From: an uncultured Bacteroidales bacterium
GTDB lineage: Bacteria; Bacteroidota; Bacteroidia; Bacteroidales; F082
Assembly: GCA_905234275.1 (NCBI GenBank)
Contig: CAJOHD010000009.1
Span: 62,001 to 126,000, forward strand
Reading direction: 5' to 3'
Length of the DNA: 64,000 bases
Part shown: positions 1 to 7,245 of the stretch, in pieces
Position numbering within the stretch: the first letter of the stretch is position 1
Layout of the letters: every line of letters starts with the position of its first letter
The notes under the pieces: generated by a model
Databases searched by the model: none
Seen by the model: only the letters and a program-made list of their open reading frames with translations
What the model was told of the DNA's origin: nothing
Position numbers and translations under genes: made by a program

Positions 1-715
1 CGCCTTTGATTTGTGCGAAATCACGGACGCGGCGCAACAACAAGTTGGCGATACGAGGGGTACCGCGGCTACGTCTGGCGATTTCGAAGGCAGCCTCATC
101 GTCAATCGGGACTTTCAGAATCGACGCTGAGCGTTTTATGATGTTGGAAAGTGTCTTTGAGTCGTAGTATTCGAGGCGCATATTGATTCCGAAACGTGAG
201 CGCAACGGCGCTGTAAGCAATCCGGAACGTGTGGTGGCGCCGATAAGAGTGAATGGGTTGAGCTGAATCTGCACGCTGCGGGCGTTAGGACCAGTCTCAA
301 TCATGATGTCGATACGAAAATCCTCCATGGCTGAGTAGAGATATTCCTCCACGACAGGACTTAAGCGGTGAATCTCGTCGATAAACAGCACGTCGTTTTT
401 CTCAAGACTCGTTAGCAGTCCCGCGAGGTTGCCCGGCTTGTCGAGCACCGGACCCGAGGTCATCTTCATGTTTACGCCGAGTTCATTTGCGATGATGTGC
501 GACAAGGTGGTCTTGCCGAGTCCTGGAGGTCCGTGAAGCAACACATGGTCAAGCGACTCGCCACGTTGGGCGGCAGCCTGCACAAAAACCCTAAGATTTG
601 CCACGACCTGCTCCTGTCCGGCGAAACTGGCGAAAGCGTCAGGTCTTAAAACCTGTTCAATCTCCTTCTCAGCCTTGCTCATCGAGGTGCCATATGCGTC
701 GAGATTTTCATTCAT
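1..715 (-). CDS. ruvB: Holliday junction branch-migration helicase RuvB (N-terminal 238 residues; cut by window edge)
   Basis: RuvB is the hexameric AAA+ motor that drives branch migration at Holliday junctions together with RuvA, which is also in this window at 42.4-43.0 kb. The translation from the ATG at 713-715 shows Walker A GPPGLGKT (residues 62-69), Walker B with DEIH (113-116), the sensor-1 stretch GATTRSG (159-165) and the arginine-finger region LRSRFG (about 171-176). The family is about 340 residues long, so roughly 100 residues, including the winged-helix domain, lie beyond position 1. A TAATTTTG box at 733-740 places transcription just upstream of this start. Confidence 0.97.
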   Translation of the reverse strand, partial: MNENLDAYGTSMSKAEKEIEQVLRPDAFASFAGQEQVVANLRVFVQAAAQRGESLDHVLLHGPPGLGKTTLSHIIANELGVNMKMTSGPVLDKPGNLAGLLTSLEKNDVLFIDEIHRLSPVVEEYLYSAMEDFRIDIMIETGPNARSVQIQLNPFTLIGATTRSGLLTAPLRSRFGINMRLEYYDSKTLSNIIKRSASILKVPIDDEAAFEIARRSRGTPRIANLLLRRVRDFAQIKG

Positions 716-732
716 ATCTAAAAATTATTCAC

Positions 733-740
733 AAAATTAC
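733..740 (-). promoter_or_regulatory. -7 box for ruvB
   Basis: TAATTTTG on the minus strand matches the Bacteroidetes TAnnTTTG consensus, 17 bp upstream of the ruvB start codon. No clear -33 TTG was seen at the usual spacing. Confidence 0.5.
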
Positions 741-797
741 AAAAAATCGCATACTAATTTGAAAGTTTTTGCGTAATTTTACAAAAAATTTTGTGTT

Positions 798-1364
798 TTG
801 AGGAAGCAATTTTTGTTTTTTATCATAATATGCTTATTATCAATAAGTTGTGTCGCACAGAAGGGCATTTTGATATTGAATCAGAGCTCTAAAATCGACA
901 CTTTGATATGGAAACAGCGTCAGATTCATGCAAATGACAGCACTATTGACGGCTTCAGGGTGCAGATTTTTATGGAGCTTGGCAACGATGCGCTGCGTCA
1001 TGCCGACAGTGTGAAGGAAGTGTTTATAAAGAATTATCCGGAAGTCCCGATATATCTGATATTCGGACAGCCGTACTATCGTTTGCGTATTGGCGATTTC
1101 CGCACTCGTCTGGAGGCGGAAAACATGTATCAGAGGGTGAAAAAAGTTTACAAAAACGCCTTTGTGACTGCCGATAGAATCAATTTGCCGTATATCGCTC
1201 TTTGTTCAAAAGATATTGATTGGGATACTATTCCTCGTGATGAGATGAAAGAGAGGCTGTTTGTTGATGAAGATTTCTATGTCATTGATACTCTGTTACT
1301 TGATAGTCTTATTTACAATGATTCTATCAATAATCTGAACAAAGACATTTTCTATGATGAATAA
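798..1364 (+). CDS. Secreted SPOR-domain-like protein
   Basis: The 188-residue product starts with a signal peptide or lipoprotein-like leader (hydrophobic core about residues 5-18, then SCVAQ). Residues about 52-130 look like a SPOR domain, a short fold that binds denuded peptidoglycan: it has a GFRVQIF strand, the YYRLRIGDFRTRLEAE segment typical of the C-terminal half, and YKNAFVT. The C-terminal 55 residues are acidic and unassigned. The only sensible start is a TTG at 798, because no ATG occurs before the hydrophobic core. It is followed 12 bp later by a coiled-coil gene and then a barrel gene on the same strand, suggesting an envelope-related operon. SPOR assignment is by sequence pattern. 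Confidence 0.75.
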   Translation: MRKQFLFFIIICLLSISCVAQKGILILNQSSKIDTLIWKQRQIHANDSTIDGFRVQIFMELGNDALRHADSVKEVFIKNYPEVPIYLIFGQPYYRLRIGDFRTRLEAENMYQRVKKVYKNAFVTADRINLPYIALCSKDIDWDTIPRDEMKERLFVDEDFYVIDTLLLDSLIYNDSINNLNKDIFYDE

Positions 1365-1376
1365 AAAGCATGAGTT

Positions 1377-1829
1377 ATGGAAAACGATGATTTGAAGAAA
1401 CAGATAGACGAGCTTTTCAGGCTTTTTAGAAAGGTGATGGAGAAATATCCGCCTGACGATGTGCCGGGTATGGACAAGCAGCAGTTGGAACAGCTGAAGG
1501 CGTATCTCACTCAGTATGATTCGATTAAGGATCAGTTTTCGGTTGAGATGTTTGGCATGATGGACAATGGGATGGCAAAACAGTTCATCTCTATGCTGAC
1601 AAATAAACTCAGAGAGCAGCTTGGCGAGGATGCCGACATCGACGAGGAGCCGGAGAACCACATAAAAGATGTGGAAATCAAGGAGAAAGCGTTCGAATCG
1701 CTGCAGACGGGCGAGAACTATCAAACCCTGATCGATGCCATCGACGAACAGCTAAAAAATCCTAATCTGACTGAAGAAGAGATGGATACTTTATTGGATA
1801 AGAGATTGAAGATAATAGATAAAAGATAA
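1377..1829 (+). CDS. Acidic, helix-rich protein of unknown function
   Basis: This 150-residue product has no signal peptide or membrane segment and is not recognised. It is rich in Glu, Asp, Lys, Leu and Gln, with heptad-like stretches (residues 1-25 and 105-150) that suggest helices or a coiled coil. It begins 12 bp after the SPOR gene. Its last codons and its stop (TAA 1827-1829) lie inside a heptanucleotide array that continues almost to the next start codon, so a change in repeat number (7 nt, not a multiple of 3) would alter the C-terminus. Confidence 0.7.
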   Translation: MENDDLKKQIDELFRLFRKVMEKYPPDDVPGMDKQQLEQLKAYLTQYDSIKDQFSVEMFGMMDNGMAKQFISMLTNKLREQLGEDADIDEEPENHIKDVEIKEKAFESLQTGENYQTLIDAIDEQLKNPNLTEEEMDTLLDKRLKIIDKR

Positions 1830-1851
1830 CAGATAATAGATAACAGATAAA
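1810..1851 (+). repeat. Six-unit heptanucleotide array AGATAAn
   Basis: Six perfect consecutive 7-mers (AGATAAT, AGATAAA, AGATAAC, AGATAAT, AGATAAC, AGATAAA) cover the stop codon of the upstream gene and end 4 bp before the ATG at 1856. Five positions are fixed apart from the last base of each unit. See the related arrays at 12868-12965, 44515-44557 and 45662-45689. Confidence 0.9.
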
Positions 1852-1855
1852 AGAG

Positions 1856-2521
1856 ATGAGAAAAAGTTTTTTGATACTATCGACATTGATGTTGCTTTCG
1901 TTCATGGCGAATGCGCAGCTTATAAAAGACCGCACCAATGGCTTGATTACCATAGGTTTTGATTTATATACCGACATAAACACCGGCAGCAAATATGAGA
2001 ATTTTGACTTGCGTGCGATAAATCAGGGCTTTGGCACTTATATCACATACAATTTGCCGATGGGCGAGTCGAAACATACGGTGTCGCTTGGCGCAGGTTT
2101 TTCGAGCCATAATTATTATATGAAAAACGCTTGGTTGTCAGAGCCTTACAATCCTACTATAACATTTGAGGAAAATGCTGCAGTGAAGAAAAGCAAGGTT
2201 AACATCAACTATTTTGACATCCCGATAGAGTTGAATTTCCGTATTGCCGACAAATTCAAGATTTCATTTGGTGCGAAGGGAAGTTTCTTGCTGAGCAGCA
2301 AGTCGAAGGTTATCGGAGACGTTTATGGCGACGGTCATAAATGGGAAATAAGATACAACGAAGTCAATGCGTTGGAGAGCATCGTTTACGGACTGTTTGC
2401 GAGAGTAGGCTACAGATGCGTGAACTTGTATGTAGGCTATCAGGTACGCAGCTCGTTCAAAGAAGACAGAGGTCCTCAGATTATGCCATTCTCAATCGGT
2501 ATTGGCATTAGAGCTTATTAG
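1856..2521 (+). CDS. Outer-membrane beta-barrel protein (PorT/OMP_b-brl-like)
   Basis: The 221-residue product has a Sec signal peptide (MRKSFLILSTLMLLSFMANAQ, spanning 21 residues) followed by alternating hydrophobic/polar strands and a C-terminus ending in the aromatic-flanked strand PFSIGIGIRAY, as in small 8-stranded Bacteroidetes barrel proteins. Such proteins sit in the outer membrane; the specific role is unknown. It is the third gene of the 798-2521 run, and the translation-initiation region is the AGATAAn array plus AGAG. Its stop codon overlaps the stop of the convergent gene at 2518-2520. Confidence 0.75.
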   Translation: MRKSFLILSTLMLLSFMANAQLIKDRTNGLITIGFDLYTDINTGSKYENFDLRAINQGFGTYITYNLPMGESKHTVSLGAGFSSHNYYMKNAWLSEPYNPTITFEENAAVKKSKVNINYFDIPIELNFRIADKFKISFGAKGSFLLSSKSKVIGDVYGDGHKWEIRYNEVNALESIVYGLFARVGYRCVNLYVGYQVRSSFKEDRGPQIMPFSIGIGIRAY

Positions 2522-3120
2522 TACAAGGAAAGAAAATAGATTACAATAACTGTTGCGAATCCCATGGCGAAGCCTGAGTAAATCTGGGCGTTGCTGTGGG
2601 ATTTGAGTTTCAATCGGGCTGATGCGACTATGCCTGAGATGACGATACTACCAATAAAATAAGGCAGATACATGCGCATATAGGCTGTCGCCATTATGAA
2701 GAGACATGCCGAGAAACAGCCCCATCCGAGAGCGTGCAGACTGATTTTCCAGAAAAATGTGATGATGAATGCCAAAACGGTTACCACGATGACTGTGGTG
2801 AGATAAAAATTGAACGCCGATAACATCTGGATCTTACTGAAAAACCTGAGTGTCGCGTAGAGAAACAGTATCATGATGAACAGCGGACCGAGGCGATCGT
2901 CGCGGTCTTCCATCTCGAAAGAATCGATGACGTGCCATTTCTTCATCATCACGATTATCAGCGCTGGGATGAGGCAAGTCATTGAAAACGTGACTGTTAG
3001 AAATGTCAAATCGTTGCCTGGGGTGAAACGTGTGAGTCCTGACAGCAATAAGATGATCATCATCCAGGTGGGGTGGAAGATAGGGTGACCTATTATGGAG
3101 ATGATTTTTGCTGTTTTCAT
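2518..3120 (-). CDS. PAP2-like integral membrane protein
   Basis: The 200-residue product has about six hydrophobic segments. The pair SLHALGWG (about 126-133) and a later R/H pattern (ASARLKLKSHSN, then Y.G...G) resembles motifs 2 and 3 of the PAP2 phosphatase superfamily, but the motifs are degenerate, so activity on lipid phosphates is uncertain. The start codon overlaps the rpoN stop by four bases (ATGA), so it is translationally coupled as the last gene of asnS-rpoN-this gene. Confidence 0.65.
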   Translation of the reverse strand: MKTAKIISIIGHPIFHPTWMMIILLLSGLTRFTPGNDLTFLTVTFSMTCLIPALIIVMMKKWHVIDSFEMEDRDDRLGPLFIMILFLYATLRFFSKIQMLSAFNFYLTTVIVVTVLAFIITFFWKISLHALGWGCFSACLFIMATAYMRMYLPYFIGSIVISGIVASARLKLKSHSNAQIYSGFAMGFATVIVIYFLSLY

Positions 3121-4631
3121 ATCACTTTGCGGAGGCGTGCGACAGGGATGCCTAGTTGTTCGCGATATTTTGCGACGGTGCGGCGTGCTATGGTGTAGCC
3201 TTTTTCTTTCAAAATAGCTGTCAACTCATCATCAGTCAATGGGTTAGCTTTATCTTCATTTTCAACGCTTTCGCGGACGATTTTCTTCACTTCACGTGTT
3301 GATACCTCTTCGCCTTCGTCGTTGAGGAGTCCTTCGCTGAAGAAATATTTTAGTTGGAATGTGCCGTAGGCGGTCTGCACGTATTTGCTGTTGGCTACTC
3401 GTGAAATCGTTGAGACATCAAGGCCGACCATGTCGGATATATCCTTGAGAATCATTGGTTTAAGCTTGCCTTCGTCGCCGGTGAGGAAAAACTCTTTCTG
3501 GTATTCCATGATGGCTCTCATGGTCACATAAAGAGTGTTTTGGCGTTGTTTGATGGCATCGATAAACCAGTTTGCCGAGTCGATTTTGCTCTTTATGAAA
3601 CTTACGGCTTCGCGTTTGTCGGGGCTGTCTTTGCCAGCGGCATACTCTTTCAGCATGTTGAGGAAGTCCTTGCTGACATGCAGTTCCGGCGTGTTGCGGT
3701 TGTTTAGCTGCAGTTCCAGCTCGCCGTCGTTGTTGATGACAGTGAAATCAGGGATTATGTAGTTGCTGTTTTGGCTTGCTGTGCCCATTGAGCCGCCAGG
3801 TTTCGGGTTAAGAGTCAGAACGATGTCGAGAGCTTTTTTGAAGTCTTCGTCTGACATGCCTGAGCGCGAGACGATCTTGTCGTAGTGTTTTTTTGTAAAC
3901 TCTTCGAAATAATCCTCAATGATTTTTATCGCGTTCTCGCAGTCTTTACTGGGGTTCTCGCGGTTGAGTCGGCGCAGTTGGATGAGCAGGCACTCCTGGA
4001 GGTTTGCGGCTCCGACGCCGGCAGGATCGAAGTCTTGGATTATCTCAAGTACTTCGCGCACCTCGTCTTCGGTGACATCAAGGTTTTGGGTAAAAAGCAA
4101 GTCGTCGGCAATGCCGGAAATCGGTCGTGACAGATAGCCGGCATCGTCGAGGTTGCCAATGATATATGCTCCGATCTTACGTTTTTTCTCGTCAAGTTTA
4201 CGGAAGCCGAGTTGTTCCATGAGAGTGTCCTGGAAGGTCGTCTCGTTGGTTATCGGAGCCTCGTAGTGCTTGTCGTCGGGACTGCTGTTGTTGGCGACAT
4301 ATTTGTATGCTGCATCGTCCTCGTCGTCATCTTTCAGATAATCGTCGAAGTCGTCGAGCGGGTCATAATGGTCATCATCACTTTGGTTGTCGTCGAAAGT
4401 GTCAACTTCGTCGTTATCGTTTTCGTTATCGTTTTCGTTATCGTTATCGTTAAAATTGTCCTCGTAGTCGTGGTTTTCGCCTTCTTCGAGGGCTGGGTTT
4501 TGCATGATTTCCTCTTTGATGCGCGTGCTGAGCTCCATCGTCGGAATCTGCAGCAGTTTCATGATGAGAATCTGCTGAGGCGACAGCTTCTGAAGCAGCT
4601 TTTGCGTCTGAGTTAACCTCTGCGAACCCAT
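3117..4631 (-). CDS. rpoN: RNA polymerase sigma-54 factor RpoN
   Basis: The 504-residue product is sigma-54, which directs RNA polymerase to -24/-12 promoters opened by AAA+ enhancer-binding proteins. The N-terminal activator-contacting region is clear (LTQTQKLLQKLSPQQILIMK). The core-binding domain follows, then a helix-turn-helix around VGLDVSTISRV, and the diagnostic RpoN box ARRTVAKYRE at residues 482-491. Between regions I and II, residues about 52-110 form an unusually long Asp/Glu/Asn-rich linker encoded partly by 12-bp tandem repeats. The gene starts 6 bp after asnS and overlaps the next gene by 4 bp. No enhancer-binding protein is encoded in this window. Confidence 0.97.
   Translation of the reverse strand: MGSQRLTQTQKLLQKLSPQQILIMKLLQIPTMELSTRIKEEIMQNPALEEGENHDYEDNFNDNDNENDNENDNDEVDTFDDNQSDDDHYDPLDDFDDYLKDDDEDDAAYKYVANNSSPDDKHYEAPITNETTFQDTLMEQLGFRKLDEKKRKIGAYIIGNLDDAGYLSRPISGIADDLLFTQNLDVTEDEVREVLEIIQDFDPAGVGAANLQECLLIQLRRLNRENPSKDCENAIKIIEDYFEEFTKKHYDKIVSRSGMSDEDFKKALDIVLTLNPKPGGSMGTASQNSNYIIPDFTVINNDGELELQLNNRNTPELHVSKDFLNMLKEYAAGKDSPDKREAVSFIKSKIDSANWFIDAIKQRQNTLYVTMRAIMEYQKEFFLTGDEGKLKPMILKDISDMVGLDVSTISRVANSKYVQTAYGTFQLKYFFSEGLLNDEGEEVSTREVKKIVRESVENEDKANPLTDDELTAILKEKGYTIARRTVAKYREQLGIPVARLRKVI
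4411..4452 (-). repeat. 12-bp tandem repeat inside rpoN
   Basis: Alternating TCGTTA/TCGTTT units on the plus strand encode the repeated N-D-N-E stretch in the acidic linker of RpoN. Whole-unit slippage would keep the frame. Confidence 0.75.
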
Positions 4632-4637
4632 GGTATC

Positions 4638-6089
4638 TTAGTACAAGCAGTTCTTTGGTGTACGTGGGAACGGAATAACATCTCTAATGTTACTCATGCC
4701 GGTGACGAAGAGCAGCAGACGCTCGAAGCCGAGGCCGTAGCCTGAGTGAGGCACTGAGCCGAAGCGGCGTGAGTCGAGGTACCAGTTCATCGATTCCTCA
4801 GGAATTCCTACTTCATGCATACGTTTAAGCAGCTTGTCCATGTCGGTCTCACGTTCTGAGCCACCGATGATCTCGCCGATGCCAGGGAAGAGGACGTCCA
4901 TAGCGCGGACAGTCTTGCCATCTTCGTTCTGTTTCATGTAGAATGCCTTGATTTCCATCGGGTAATCAGTGAGGATGACAGGCTTCTTGAAGTGTTTCTC
5001 GACGAGGTAACGCTCATGCTCTGACTGTAGGTCGACGCCCCAGCCAGTGATAGGATACTGGAACTTGCCTTTCTTGTTGTAGTTGCAATTCTTGAGGATA
5101 TCGATAGCCTCGGTGTATGTCAAAACCTGGAACGGATGTTCGAGAACGAAATGCAGTTTCTCGATGAGTTCCATCGATTTTTCTTCTTCTTTCTTGTTCT
5201 TTTCTTCTTCCTGGAGACGTTTGCTGAGGAAGAGAAGGTCATCCATGCAGTTGTCTAATGCATACTGAATCAAATATTTAAGCATCTCTTCGGCGAGCTC
5301 CATGTTGTCGTGGATGTCGTAGAATGCCATCTCAGGTTCAATCATCCAGAACTCTGCGAGGTGACGTGTGGTATTTGAGTTTTCGGCACGGAAAGTAGGT
5401 CCGAAAGTATAAATCTTCGAAAGAGCTGTTGCTGCGAGTTCGCCTTCGAGCTGACCAGAAACGGTGAGGTTTGTCGATTTTCCGAAGAAATCCTGGCTGT
5501 AGTCGATTTTGCCTTCCTCGGTTCTCGGCAGGTTGTTCAGGTCGAGGGTTGTCACCTGGAACATCTCGCCTGCGCCTTCAGCGTCAGATGCTGTGATGAG
5601 CGGAGTGTGGATGTTGTAAAAGCCCTTGCTGTTGAAGAAGTTATGGATTGCGAACACCATGGCGTGACGGATGCGGAACACTGCGCCGAAGGTGTTGGTA
5701 CGGAAACGCAGATGAGCGATGTCGCGCAAGAACTCCAATGAGTGTTTCTTAGGCTGAAGCGGGTAGAAATCCGGGTTTGCAGGACCTAAAAGCTCGATTG
5801 AACTGACTGAAAGCTCCACGTTTTGTCCGCTTCCCGCTGATTTCACGAGTTTTCCGATGGCTGAAACCGATGCGCCCGCGTGCATGAGGGCGAGGTTTTC
5901 CTCCGGAATCTTGTCCAAATCGATGACCAACTGCAGGTTATTGATGGTCGAGCCGTCGTTCAAAGCGATGAAGGCGACATTTTTGCTGCCGCGTTTGTTA
6001 CGCACCCAGCCTTTCACATTTATCTCATTATCAAGCTCTTGCATTGCGAGAGCGGCTTTAATCTCTGTACGTTTCACGATTTTTATCAT
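4638..6089 (-). CDS. asnS: Asparaginyl-tRNA synthetase
   Basis: This 483-residue class IIb synthetase charges tRNA-Asn. An N-terminal OB-fold anticodon-binding domain (residues about 18-110, [17 protein letters not shown]) precedes the catalytic core. Motif 2 is visible ([15 protein letters not shown]), and motif 3 with the C-terminus [10 protein letters not shown]...PFPRTP is typical of AsnRS. Residues about 270-310 hold the charged insertion (many Glu/Lys) seen in Bacteroidetes enzymes. It heads the asnS-rpoN-PAP2-like operon. The start ([12 protein letters not shown]) lies 17 bp downstream of a TAATTTTG box. Confidence 0.97.
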   Translation of the reverse strand: MIKIVKRTEIKAALAMQELDNEINVKGWVRNKRGSKNVAFIALNDGSTINNLQLVIDLDKIPEENLALMHAGASVSAIGKLVKSAGSGQNVELSVSSIELLGPANPDFYPLQPKKHSLEFLRDIAHLRFRTNTFGAVFRIRHAMVFAIHNFFNSKGFYNIHTPLITASDAEGAGEMFQVTTLDLNNLPRTEEGKIDYSQDFFGKSTNLTVSGQLEGELAATALSKIYTFGPTFRAENSNTTRHLAEFWMIEPEMAFYDIHDNMELAEEMLKYLIQYALDNCMDDLLFLSKRLQEEEKNKKEEEKSMELIEKLHFVLEHPFQVLTYTEAIDILKNCNYNKKGKFQYPITGWGVDLQSEHERYLVEKHFKKPVILTDYPMEIKAFYMKQNEDGKTVRAMDVLFPGIGEIIGGSERETDMDKLLKRMHEVGIPEESMNWYLDSRRFGSVPHSGYGLGFERLLLFVTGMSNIRDVIPFPRTPKNCLY

Positions 6090-6105
6090 TTAAAATTTCA
6101 ATCTA

Positions 6106-6113
6106 CAAAATTA
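6106..6113 (-). promoter_or_regulatory. -7 box for asnS operon
   Basis: TAATTTTG on the minus strand, 17 bp upstream of the asnS start; back-to-back with the aroG-aroQ box at 6146-6153. Confidence 0.5.
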
Positions 6114-6145
6114 CAAATTTTTGCTGAATTATCATATATTATTTT

Positions 6146-6153
6146 TATATTTG
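6146..6153 (+). promoter_or_regulatory. -7 box for the DAHP synthase-chorismate mutase gene
   Basis: TATATTTG matches TAnnTTTG; a TTTG at 6120-6123 lies 22 bp upstream as a possible -33 element. It sits 14 bp before the ATG at 6168, which rules out the longer upstream reading frame. Confidence 0.55.
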
Positions 6154-6167
6154 CAAAAAAATGTGAG

Positions 6168-7226
6168 ATGAGCGAAAGCTTTGATATAAGAGAATGGTTT
6201 AAGAATCCCAAGGAATTGCTGGTCATCAGTGGACCGTGCAGCGTGGAGAGCCGCGAACAGTTGCTGGAAACAGCAGCAGGGCTTAGCGAGATTGACAAGG
6301 TGAAGGTGCTGCGAGGAGGGATCTGGAAGCCACGCACTCGTCCTGATGCCTTCGAAGGAATAGGGGAGGAGGGCCTAAAATGGATGCGTGAGGCAAAGGA
6401 ACAATTCGGGTTGCTTACGATGACGGAAGTGGCTGTGCCTGAGCACGTTGAGCTGGCGATGAAATATGGCATCGACGTTTTGTGGGTAGGCGCACGAACT
6501 GTGGTAAATCCATTTTCAGTTCAGGAGCTTGCGAACAGTTTGAAAGGCTGTGACGTGCCTATATTCGTGAAAAACCCGATAGCACCTGACGTGAAACTGT
6601 GGCTTGGCGCCATCGAACGACTTGAAGGTGCCGGTTTGAAATATATCGGAGCAATACATCGCGGATTCTCATCGTACGATGAGACACAATATCGTAACGC
6701 TCCATTGTGGGAGATACCCATCGAACTGCTGCGTCTGCGTCGCGATGTCCCGATAATCACTGATATCAGTCATATTTGCGGATGCCGCGAACTGCTTCAG
6801 GAAGTGGCGCAAACAGCACTCGACATGGGTACCCTTGGTTTCATGATAGAAACGCATAACGATCCTGAACATGCCTTGACCGACGCAAATCAGCAGATAA
6901 CACCGGAAAGTTTGAAAAAAGCGTTCGGTAAATTGACATTCAGAAAGAAAAAATTTGACAGAGACGAGGTGGTTTTGCAAAAATACCGTAAGGAAATCGA
7001 TGAAATCGACGATGAGTTGCTAAATCTTATCGCAAAACGAATGAATATCTCTGAAAAGATCGGCAATTTCAAGAAAGAACATAAAGTGGCGGTGCTTCAG
7101 ATGGACCGTTGGAAGAGCATTTTGGACGACCATATTAATAAAGGTACGAATCTTGGCTTGAACGAAGAGTCGGTGAAAGAAATTTTCGAGATAATCCATA
7201 AAGATTCAATCGACAGACAGTTGTAA
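6168..7226 (+). CDS. Bifunctional 3-deoxy-7-phosphoheptulonate synthase / chorismate mutase (AroQ type)
   Basis: The 352-residue fusion catalyses the first step of the shikimate pathway (PEP + erythrose-4-phosphate to DAHP) and the chorismate to prephenate step. The N-terminal 260 residues are a KDPG/DAHP synthase barrel with the metal-binding Cys24 in SGPCSVES, the KPRTRP loop, GARTVVNP and the HRGFSS loop. Residues about 268-352 are an all-helical AroQ mutase (YRKEIDEIDDELLNLIAKR, then Lys in the KIGNFKKEH helix). The open frame extends upstream to 5880, antisense to asnS, but the ATG at 6168 just behind the TATATTTG box is the real start. The domain order is the usual Bacteroidetes one, with the mutase likely giving feedback control. 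Confidence 0.95.
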   Translation: MSESFDIREWFKNPKELLVISGPCSVESREQLLETAAGLSEIDKVKVLRGGIWKPRTRPDAFEGIGEEGLKWMREAKEQFGLLTMTEVAVPEHVELAMKYGIDVLWVGARTVVNPFSVQELANSLKGCDVPIFVKNPIAPDVKLWLGAIERLEGAGLKYIGAIHRGFSSYDETQYRNAPLWEIPIELLRLRRDVPIITDISHICGCRELLQEVAQTALDMGTLGFMIETHNDPEHALTDANQQITPESLKKAFGKLTFRKKKFDRDEVVLQKYRKEIDEIDDELLNLIAKRMNISEKIGNFKKEHKVAVLQMDRWKSILDDHINKGTNLGLNEESVKEIFEIIHKDSIDRQL

Positions 7227-7245
7227 ATTTTTAGTTTTTTATAAA

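Noticed and set aside
5880..6167. N-terminal extension of the DAHP synthase-chorismate mutase frame
   Set aside because: It is antisense to asnS and precedes the TATATTTG box; family alignment starts at ATG 6168.
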